A DNA stretch of 64,000 nt from Sphingobacteriia bacterium RIFOXYC2_FULL_35_18 (GTDB taxonomy: Bacteria; Bacteroidota; Bacteroidia; Chitinophagales; Chitinophagaceae). The stretch is taken from NCBI GenBank assembly GCA_001829005.1, contig MIAG01000001.1, forward strand, positions 186,001 to 250,000. Reading direction: 5' to 3'. Position 1 is the stretch's first letter. Every line of letters begins with the position of its first letter. Under the pieces are notes generated by a model. That model was not told the origin of the DNA and did not search any database. It saw only the letters and a program-made list of their open reading frames with translations. The position numbers were made by a program, and so were the translations under genes. Positions 58,299 through 64,000 of this stretch are shown here, piece after piece.

Positions 58299-59549
58299 TT
58301 ATTCTTCTCTATCAAATTCTTCTTGTAGTACTTTTCTAACTTCTTCAATTGTTTCACGCTCTAAATCGGTTCTACGTTCTAATTCATCCACAGTTAGCTT
58401 TAAAATACTGCGACCTGTATCACAACCAATCTTTTTGAATTCATCAATAATCCAAGTCTCAATTTCATCGCTAAATTCATCTAAGTCAATATCAAATTCA
58501 TCGGTGATTTCTTCGTCTTCGCGATAAACATCAATTTCATAGCCGGTTAACTCACAAGCTAACTTAATATTTACCCCTCTTCTGCCAATAGCCAAAGACA
58601 CTTGATCGGCCTTTAAATATACATTGGCTTGTTTTTTATCATTATCTAAGTCCATATAGCTGATTTTAGCAGGCGTTAACGAACGTTGAATTAATAATTG
58701 AATATTGGTGGTAAAGTTGATTACATCTATGTTTTCATTTTTCAATTCACGAACAATTCCATGAATACGGCTACCTTTCATACCCACACAAGCACCTACT
58801 GGATCAATACGATCGTCGTAAGACTCAACAGCCACTTTAGCACGATCACCTGGTTCACGAACAATTTTCTTAATAGCTATTAAACCATCAAAAATTTCAG
58901 GAACCTCAATCTCTAATAATTTAGCAAGGAACATGGGGCTGGTCCTAGATAAAATAATCACTGGTGTATTATTTTTCATATCAACTCGAGCCACTACTGC
59001 ACGAATATTCTCCCCTTTTTTAAAGTAATCCTGAGGAATTTGCTCAGACTTAGGTAAAATCAATTCATTTCCTTCTTCGTCTAATAACAATACTTCTTTT
59101 TTCCAAACCTGGTAAACTTCCGCACTAATAATATCACCCACACGGTCACCATATTTTTTAACCAATACATTCTTTTTCAAATCACTAATACGACTTGCTA
59201 GTGTTTGTTTTGCGGCTAAAATGGCTCTACGACCAAAATCTAGAATATCTACTTCTTCGTACAATTCTTCACCCACTTCAAAGTCTGGTTCAATTTTGGC
59301 AGCTTCAGAATAAGCAATTTCTGCCAAGGGATCATTTACTTCCCCATCTTCTACAATCATTCGGCGGCGGATGATTTCAAGGTCACCTTTTTCGGCGTTT
59401 ACGATAACATCGAAATTATCGTCTGCCCCAAACTTCTTACGAAGTAAGGTTTTGAATACATCTTCTACCACTTTCATCATCGTGGGACGATCAATATTTT
59501 CTGCGTCTTTAAACTCCTGAAACGCCTCAATTAAGTTGATACTGGCCAT
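58299..59549 (-). CDS. nusA: transcription termination/antitermination factor NusA
   Basis: NusA binds RNA polymerase and modulates pausing, intrinsic termination and antitermination. The 416-residue protein has the N-terminal polymerase-binding domain (1-125), an S1 domain (GDIISAEVYQVWKKEVLLL), and two KH domains (CVGMKGSRIHGIVRELKNENIDVI and QVSLAIGRRGVNIKLACELTGYEIDV). A short acidic C-terminus replaces the AR repeats of E. coli NusA, as usual outside gammaproteobacteria. It lies 20 bases after rimP and 75 before infB. A terminator-like hairpin precedes the operon, and NusA itself could act on it. Confidence 0.97.
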   Translation of the reverse strand: MASINLIEAFQEFKDAENIDRPTMMKVVEDVFKTLLRKKFGADDNFDVIVNAEKGDLEIIRRRMIVEDGEVNDPLAEIAYSEAAKIEPDFEVGEELYEEVDILDFGRRAILAAKQTLASRISDLKKNVLVKKYGDRVGDIISAEVYQVWKKEVLLLDEEGNELILPKSEQIPQDYFKKGENIRAVVARVDMKNNTPVIILSRTSPMFLAKLLEIEVPEIFDGLIAIKKIVREPGDRAKVAVESYDDRIDPVGACVGMKGSRIHGIVRELKNENIDVINFTTNIQLLIQRSLTPAKISYMDLDNDKKQANVYLKADQVSLAIGRRGVNIKLACELTGYEIDVYREDEEITDEFDIDLDEFSDEIETWIIDEFKKIGCDTGRSILKLTVDELERRTDLERETIEEVRKVLQEEFDREE

Positions 59550-59569
59550 AACGCTGTTTTTTTATTCTG

Positions 59570-60040
59570 CTAAAATTTAATTTGTACAGTTGTTGATTTA
59601 ATATTTGAAAAAGGAATAAGTACTTGTTCAGTTACCGCTTTTTTGCCTTTACCTGTAGTACATTGTATCATGATATCTGCTTCTGCAACGGTTTCTAGCA
59701 CCCCTTCTTTTATAGTATCGTCTGTGAAAACCACTTGAATGGTTCTTCCTATGTTTTTTTGGTATTGTCTAATTAATTGGAGCGGCTCATCAATACCGGG
59801 CGAAGAAACTTCCAAAGAAAATTCCCCTTCTGGATAAATTCCTGCTTCCTCAATGAATTTATAGAGTTTGCGGTTAAAATAAACGCATTTCTCAATAGGT
59901 AAGCCACTATCCCCATCCAAAAACACTTTTATATTATTGGTAGGTTTAATTTTTACAGATACTAGAAAATACAATGGCTCTTCTGCCAAAATGGACTGTA
60001 AAAACTGCTCAATTAGGTTAATATTGTTGTCTGTTGCCAT
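59570..60040 (-). CDS. rimP: ribosome maturation factor RimP
   Basis: RimP is needed for assembly of the 30S subunit. The 156-residue protein starts at ATG 60040 (MATDNNINLIEQFL) and has the family landmarks VFLDGDSGLPIEKCVYFNRKL, FSLEVSSPGIDEPL and the SH3-like C-terminal domain ending STTVQIKF. An upstream in-frame start (60100) would read through the leader hairpin and is rejected. It is the first gene of rimP-nusA-infB. Confidence 0.95.
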   Translation of the reverse strand: MATDNNINLIEQFLQSILAEEPLYFLVSVKIKPTNNIKVFLDGDSGLPIEKCVYFNRKLYKFIEEAGIYPEGEFSLEVSSPGIDEPLQLIRQYQKNIGRTIQVVFTDDTIKEGVLETVAEADIMIQCTTGKGKKAVTEQVLIPFSNIKSTTVQIKF

Positions 60041-60043
60041 GTT

Positions 60044-60078
60044 AAAAAAGGAGAAGGGAACGATAGTCGTTCCCTTCT
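60044..60078 (-). promoter_or_regulatory. terminator-like leader hairpin before rimP-nusA-infB (candidate attenuator)
   Basis: AGAAGGGAACGA (60052-60063) and TCGTTCCCTTCT (60067-60078) pair perfectly over 12 bp around a 3-nt loop. Read leftward, CC and TTTTTT follow, then AAC and the rimP ATG at 60040. This is the anatomy of an intrinsic terminator, but it sits between the promoter at 60098-60130 and the first gene. It would act on the operon's own transcript. Confidence 0.65.
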
Positions 60079-60097
60079 GTTGATTCTTAGCTTGCTG

Positions 60098-60130
60098 CAA
60101 ATATACGTCAATTAGACCCTAAAATCCAAA
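60098..60130 (-). promoter_or_regulatory. promoter of rimP-nusA-infB
   Basis: On the minus strand TTTG (60127-60130) and TATATTTG (60098-60105) lie 21 bp apart, both perfect consensus matches and with the same spacing as the marR promoter. Transcription should begin near 60092, giving a leader of about 50 nt that contains the hairpin. Confidence 0.65.
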
Positions 60131-60202
60131 TTTTTGCCGTTCTTCCGATTTCGGAGTGTTTTAACAGCCCTATAATAGGTTAATTCCTACTTTTATAGTC
60201 TT

Positions 60203-60442
60203 ATGTTTAAAGTATTACTTTGGGCCTTAGCCATTTACATGCTGTACCGTTTTATTTTTGGGTTAGTTATACCTGTTAGTAAAACAGCCAGTCAAATCAA
60301 GCGAAAAATGTCTGAAATGCAGCAACAACAAGCTTTTCAGCAACAAGAATATGCACGCCAACAAGAACCACCTCAGCAAAAACAAGCAGCTGCAACAGGA
60401 GTTAAAAAGGACGATTACCTTGACTTCGAAGAAATTAAATAG
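60203..60442 (+). CDS. DUF4834 small membrane protein
   Basis: The 79-residue protein has one N-terminal transmembrane helix (MFKVLLWALAIYMLYRFIFGLVIPV). A short basic stretch, a glutamine-rich segment (about 41-62) and the conserved end KKDDYLDFEEIK follow. This matches DUF4834, a Bacteroidota family of unknown function. It is divergent from rimP, and a TACTTTTA box (7 of 8) lies just upstream. It is convergent with the HAD gene, 4 bases away. Confidence 0.8.
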   Translation: MFKVLLWALAIYMLYRFIFGLVIPVSKTASQIKRKMSEMQQQQAFQQQEYARQQEPPQQKQAAATGVKKDDYLDFEEIK

Positions 60443-60446
60443 TTAA

Positions 60447-61064
60447 TTAAAGGTCTATATCTAATACCGTTAATGGGTGTTTTAAGTGAATGGTTTGTAA
60501 ACCCAAAGCTTGAGCTGCTTCAATATTCTTCAAGGTGTCGTCTATGAACAAAGTTTCTTCTGCATGTAACCCTTGTTCATCTAAAATAGCCTGAAAGGAT
60601 TCGGGGTAAGGTTTACGAAGGCCTAAAAATTGGGAGTAATAAGCTTTTATGAAAAAAGAATCAAAGTTCTTTCCAGGAAATTGAACAGCGAAATATTCAA
60701 TAAAGTGATTGTAATGAATTTGATTGGTATTAGAAAACAAGAAGACTTGGTACTTATTAGCAATATTTTCTAACCAATCAATTCTATCAGATGGAAAATC
60801 TAATAATAGCGCGTTCCAAGCTTTTTTTATCTGTTCATTGGTTAAGGGCAATTTAGTTTCTTGTCTAAAAGCCTCATAAAATTCAGCCTCTGCTATTTTA
60901 CCTGTTTCTAATAATTCAAATAAGGGATTTGAAAAATGCTGTGTAAACATTTCATTGAATTGCAACACACCTAAATCAATAAATGCCTTGCTTGTTAAAC
61001 TGAAATCAATATTCAGAAACACTCCACCTAAATCAAAAATGATGTTCTTTATTGGCTTACTCAT
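60447..61064 (-). CDS. HAD-IA family hydrolase (YihX-like phosphatase)
   Basis: The 205-residue HAD protein has motif I IIFDLGGVFLNID (nucleophile Asp11, with Gly at the usual second Asp, as in the YihX/epoxide-hydrolase-like branch). Motif II is VFLFSNTNQIHYNHF, a lysine follows near RKPYPESFQAIL, and motif IV is TLFIDDTLKNIEAAQALGLQ. YihX dephosphorylates glucose 1-phosphate, but the substrate here is not defined. It follows the small membrane protein gene with a 2-base gap, so the two form an operon. Confidence 0.9.
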   Translation of the reverse strand: MSKPIKNIIFDLGGVFLNIDFSLTSKAFIDLGVLQFNEMFTQHFSNPLFELLETGKIAEAEFYEAFRQETKLPLTNEQIKKAWNALLLDFPSDRIDWLENIANKYQVFLFSNTNQIHYNHFIEYFAVQFPGKNFDSFFIKAYYSQFLGLRKPYPESFQAILDEQGLHAEETLFIDDTLKNIEAAQALGLQTIHLKHPLTVLDIDL

Positions 61065-61066
61065 TG

Positions 61067-61495
61067 TTAATTAATCAATTTCATACCATAATGGCCTAAT
61101 GCCGTAAATAATGCACATCTTGTGATTACTCCTGCACAACACCAAATTAATAATTTTTGTATAGACACATTTAGTCCGGTGCCAACTCCAATACTAACAG
61201 GGGCGCCCACAGTTAATGTACCAAAAAAGCCTAAGCCAATTACACCGTACTTTTCCCAAATTTTAAAGATAAGGGCATTTTTATTTTCTTTTTTTACTTT
61301 GGGCTTTCTGAATTTGCTGACATACTGTTGAATTTGTTTACCCAAAAATGCAGCAACAAATACTCCAGCTAATCCACCAACAACTGTGGTAAAAAAAATA
61401 ATCCAAGGAGAAATACCAAATGCAAATCCGGCTGGAATAGCAGCATAAATTTCAAAAGTAGCAAGACCGGCAACAGTTAATATTTTATATAGCAT
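61067..61495 (-). CDS. small integral membrane protein (COG2426 / small multidrug export-like)
   Basis: The 142-residue protein has hydrophobic helices at about 5-22, 29-50, 86-108 and 113-133, with a lysine-rich loop near 62-75. FEIYAAIPAGFAFGISPW and GVIGLGFFGTLTVGAPVSIGVGTGL, glycine-rich helices flanking the loop, resemble the COG2426/small multi-drug export protein family. That name is historical and transport is not well proven. It is upstream of and coupled to the HAD phosphatase. Confidence 0.7.
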   Translation of the reverse strand: MLYKILTVAGLATFEIYAAIPAGFAFGISPWIIFFTTVVGGLAGVFVAAFLGKQIQQYVSKFRKPKVKKENKNALIFKIWEKYGVIGLGFFGTLTVGAPVSIGVGTGLNVSIQKLLIWCCAGVITRCALFTALGHYGMKLIN

Positions 61496-61529
61496 AATGT
61501 GAAACGAAGATACAGTCTTTCAATTGCCC

Positions 61530-61541
61530 ACAATTAATTGT
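61530..61541. promoter_or_regulatory. 12-bp palindrome upstream of the terminal sensor kinase
   Basis: ACAATTAATTGT is perfectly self-complementary and lies in the 142-bp gap between two divergent genes. A TAACTTTA box (7 of 8 to TAnnTTTG) follows near 61603 on the plus strand. AT-rich palindromes of this size occur by chance, so it is only a candidate operator. Confidence 0.3.
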
Positions 61542-61637
61542 AATAATTAGTCAACCTTGTTTTGAATAAGATTAACAAAATAATAGAAATAATATATTCA
61601 CTAACTTTAAAACAATAATCTACAAATTCATTGTTGT

Positions 61638-64000
61638 ATGGAGGATCTTGAGTTTCTAAATGAAAAAATAATTAATAAAATAAATATCGGTATTGTATAT
61701 TCTGATCCTACCGGGCTGCCCATTTATGCAAATAAAGCAGCAGAAAGAATTTTAGGGTTGAAAGTAGACCAACTAACAAAATTGAGATCACAAGAAGAGG
61801 GTTATTTAATATTAGATTATGATGGGAATATTTTTCCAAAAGAAGAGTACCCTTCTGTAATTGCAATAAAAACAAAGAAACCAGTTAGAGAAGTAATTGC
61901 TGGAATACATGAAATTAAAAGAAGACATACAACTTGGGTAATGCTAGAGTCTGAACCAGAATTCTTGGAAGACGGTGTAACGCTAAAAAGAATATTAACT
62001 ACCGTTACAAATATTAGCTCTCAAATATCCATAGAAAAGAAATTGCGTTTTCAAACTAAGCTACAAAGCTTAATGATGAAAACAGCTAAAACATATTTAA
62101 GTGGTTTACGCAATGAGCCGGAGGTTGCAGTACAAGAATCATTAGCAGAACTGGGACTTTTTTTGGAAGCAGATCGTGTATATATTTTTGATTATGATTT
62201 TGAACATTCGCTAAGCAACAATACTTATGAATGGTGCAGCAAGGGAATAAAACCACATATAGATGATTTGCAAATGGTACCGTTTTCTATTATGGAAGAT
62301 TGGCTAGACCAACATACAAAGGGATTAAGTATTCATATCCCAGATGTTAATGCACTTCCAATTGAAAGTTCACTCAGGAATGCATTAGAAGCTCAGTCTA
62401 TTTTAAGCTTACTGACTGTTCCAATTATGAATGAAGCCAAGTGTGTTGGATTTGTTGGATTGGATATGGTAAAAAAGAAGCATTTTTTTACGGAACAGGA
62501 ACAGAATCTATTGAAGATTTTTGCGGAAATGCTTTCTAATATGCAAATTAGAATTGACTACAATAAAAAAATTCAAGAAAGCGAAAGAAAGTATAGAGAA
62601 ATAACAGAAAATATTGCCGACTTAATTTGGACCACAGATAAGGATTTTAAAATGAACTACTGTAGTCCATCGATTGAAACAATTTTTGGTTACACTCCTG
62701 ATGAATTTCTTTCCGGTTCATTAAGAGAAAAATATACTCCTGAAACAGTAGATAAATATTTTGAAATCGTCCAATCCTTTAAAGAAAAATTAAAGAATGG
62801 AACATTGTCCAATAAAGATATTTGGCAACTTGAAGGGCAAGCAATAAAAAAAAATGGAGAAACATTTTGGTTTCTTACAGTAATAAAGCCAAGTTGGAAT
62901 ACCGAAAATCAAGTAACCGGTATTTTAGGAATTACTAGAGATATAACCAGTGAAAAAAGAGCATTAATAGAGTTACAAGAAAGTGAAGAGCGATTACAAA
63001 AAATTGTAAACAGTGAAACAAATTATGTTTTGCGAACAGACCTATTAGGAAAACATACTTACTGGAATAAAACATTTGAAAGAGACTTTGGTTCCATGTA
63101 TGAGAAAGAAGGTATTGCATATGGAGATTCTTTAAAATCAATTTGTGATTACCATCACCAAAGAACAAAAGAAGCAGTGATGGCTTGTATGATGAACCCA
63201 GGATCTGTTCACCAGGTTGAATTAGACAAGCCTTCAAAGGATAGAGGAACAAGAACAACTCTTTGGGATTTTGTATGTTTAACAGATTCTAATGGGAATC
63301 CCACTGAAATGCAATGCATGGGAATTGATATTACAGATAAAAGAATTGCTGAAGAAAAAGTGAGGAAGTTGTCAAGAGCGGTGGAACAGATCCCCCTAAC
63401 TGTTGTTATAACCAACTTAGAGGGTAATATAGAATATGCAAATCCTTACACATTTCATACGACTGGTTACACTCAGGAAGAACTATTAGGAAAAAATCCA
63501 AAAGTATTAAAGTCGGGAGAAACAACTTTAGAGGAATACCAGCATTTATGGGGAAATATTACGCATGGAAAAGAATGGAAAGGGATTTTTCATAACAGAA
63601 AAAAAGATGGTACGTATTATTGGGAACAGGCAACTATTGGACCAATTATGAACGATGATGGAGTAATTACCCACTATATTGCTATTAAAGAAGACATTAC
63701 AGAAAGAAAGCGTATACAGGATGAATTAAAAGATTTGAATCTACATTTGGAAGAAAAAATTAAAGAAAGAACATTGGATTTAGAAAATGCAAATGTCTCT
63801 TTAATTAATGCAAACAAAGAAGCTCAAGAGGCCAATAAAGCAAAGATTGATTTCTTATCTAAGATGAGTCATGAATTAAGAACACCCATGAATTCTATAT
63901 TAGGATTTGGTCAGTTATTACAAATGGGTGAATTGACTCCTGTTCAAGAAAAAGGAGTGCAACATATTTTAGACAGTGGGAAACACTTACTCAACTTAAT
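61638..64000 (+). CDS. PAS/GAF multi-domain sensor histidine kinase, N-terminal part (cut by window end)
   Basis: An open frame starts at ATG 61638 (MEDLEFLNEKIINKINIGIV) and runs to the window end without a stop, giving 787 codons so far. A PAS-like domain (about 8-125) is followed by a GAF domain (about 160-310, FLEADRVYIFDYDF and LLTVPIMNEAKCVGFVGLD). At least three PAS/PAC modules follow (YREITENIADLIWTTD, GILGITRDITSEKRA, YEN-type GNIEYANPYTFHTTGY with IAIKEDITERKRI). A coiled coil and HisKA with FLSKMSHELRTPMNSILGFG come next. There is no transmembrane segment. The HATPase and any receiver lie beyond the window. Confidence 0.93.
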   Translation, partial: MEDLEFLNEKIINKINIGIVYSDPTGLPIYANKAAERILGLKVDQLTKLRSQEEGYLILDYDGNIFPKEEYPSVIAIKTKKPVREVIAGIHEIKRRHTTWVMLESEPEFLEDGVTLKRILTTVTNISSQISIEKKLRFQTKLQSLMMKTAKTYLSGLRNEPEVAVQESLAELGLFLEADRVYIFDYDFEHSLSNNTYEWCSKGIKPHIDDLQMVPFSIMEDWLDQHTKGLSIHIPDVNALPIESSLRNALEAQSILSLLTVPIMNEAKCVGFVGLDMVKKKHFFTEQEQNLLKIFAEMLSNMQIRIDYNKKIQESERKYREITENIADLIWTTDKDFKMNYCSPSIETIFGYTPDEFLSGSLREKYTPETVDKYFEIVQSFKEKLKNGTLSNKDIWQLEGQAIKKNGETFWFLTVIKPSWNTENQVTGILGITRDITSEKRALIELQESEERLQKIVNSETNYVLRTDLLGKHTYWNKTFERDFGSMYEKEGIAYGDSLKSICDYHHQRTKEAVMACMMNPGSVHQVELDKPSKDRGTRTTLWDFVCLTDSNGNPTEMQCMGIDITDKRIAEEKVRKLSRAVEQIPLTVVITNLEGNIEYANPYTFHTTGYTQEELLGKNPKVLKSGETTLEEYQHLWGNITHGKEWKGIFHNRKKDGTYYWEQATIGPIMNDDGVITHYIAIKEDITERKRIQDELKDLNLHLEEKIKERTLDLENANVSLINANKEAQEANKAKIDFLSKMSHELRTPMNSILGFGQLLQMGELTPVQEKGVQHILDSGKHLLNL

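Noticed and set aside
62935..63415. Minus-strand open frames near the right end
   Set aside because: The plus strand here carries an uninterrupted PAS/GAF kinase frame from 61638 to the window end, which explains the region.

Overview
The window is 64 kb of AT-rich bacterial chromosome that is densely packed with genes. Everything points to the Bacteroidota, most likely a member of the Chitinophagaceae, although the genus cannot be fixed from the sequence alone. The evidence is the promoter style (TAnnTTTG -7 boxes, with TTTG about 21 bp upstream in the best cases), the absence of clear Shine-Dalgarno sequences, and lineage-typical families: IPExxxVDY protein, DUF4834, LytS-type sensors with beta-propeller inputs, tandem pirins and an RGG-rich IF2. 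I see no rRNA, tRNA, CRISPR array, insertion sequence or prophage. No gap between genes exceeds 300 bp; the largest is 10182-10445.

Layout. 1-5623: the end of a MerR-like regulator, then a leftward operon rsfS-ftsH-LUD protein-GGCT-like protein-lpxH-mscS. birA (biotin ligase) diverges from it. 6437-10181: a LytS/LytTR two-component system with a 13-bp direct repeat at 21-bp period upstream. 10446-17612: selD, an IPExxxVDY protein, an M28/PDZ peptidase, feoB, a GAF histidine kinase and a Bcp peroxiredoxin. 17708-23831: an N-terminal half-length carB, a GH18-deacetylase-GT2 fusion protein, and the C-terminal half of a split transketolase. 23951-31907: a large hybrid kinase, pdxH and an RND efflux pair. 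32046-35922: two SDRs, an ACAD10/11-like dehydrogenase and an APH-family kinase. This set looks like a 4-hydroxyacyl-CoA (LvaA/LvaC-type) pathway.

35929-40513: a surface protein, then a tight operon of 2OG-Fe(II) oxygenase, ChrA, ParA-like ATPase and esterase. 40598-48276: a DUF3089 lipoprotein, recQ, kdsD, manC, a KAS III enzyme and a PAS-LuxR regulator. 48277-53499: a PurF-type amidotransferase, then a MarR-led redox operon (marR, pirin, pirin, yceI, FMN reductase) with a perfect operator palindrome in its promoter. 53650-60040: a parvulin chaperone and rimP-nusA-infB, which is preceded by a terminator-like leader hairpin. 60203-64000: DUF4834, a HAD phosphatase, a small membrane protein and a large PAS/GAF sensor kinase cut by the window end.

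The most interesting points are the 4-hydroxyacyl-CoA operon, the trifunctional polysaccharide protein, the half-length CarB, the rimP-nusA-infB leader hairpin, the LytTR-like tandem repeats and three apparently leaderless genes.
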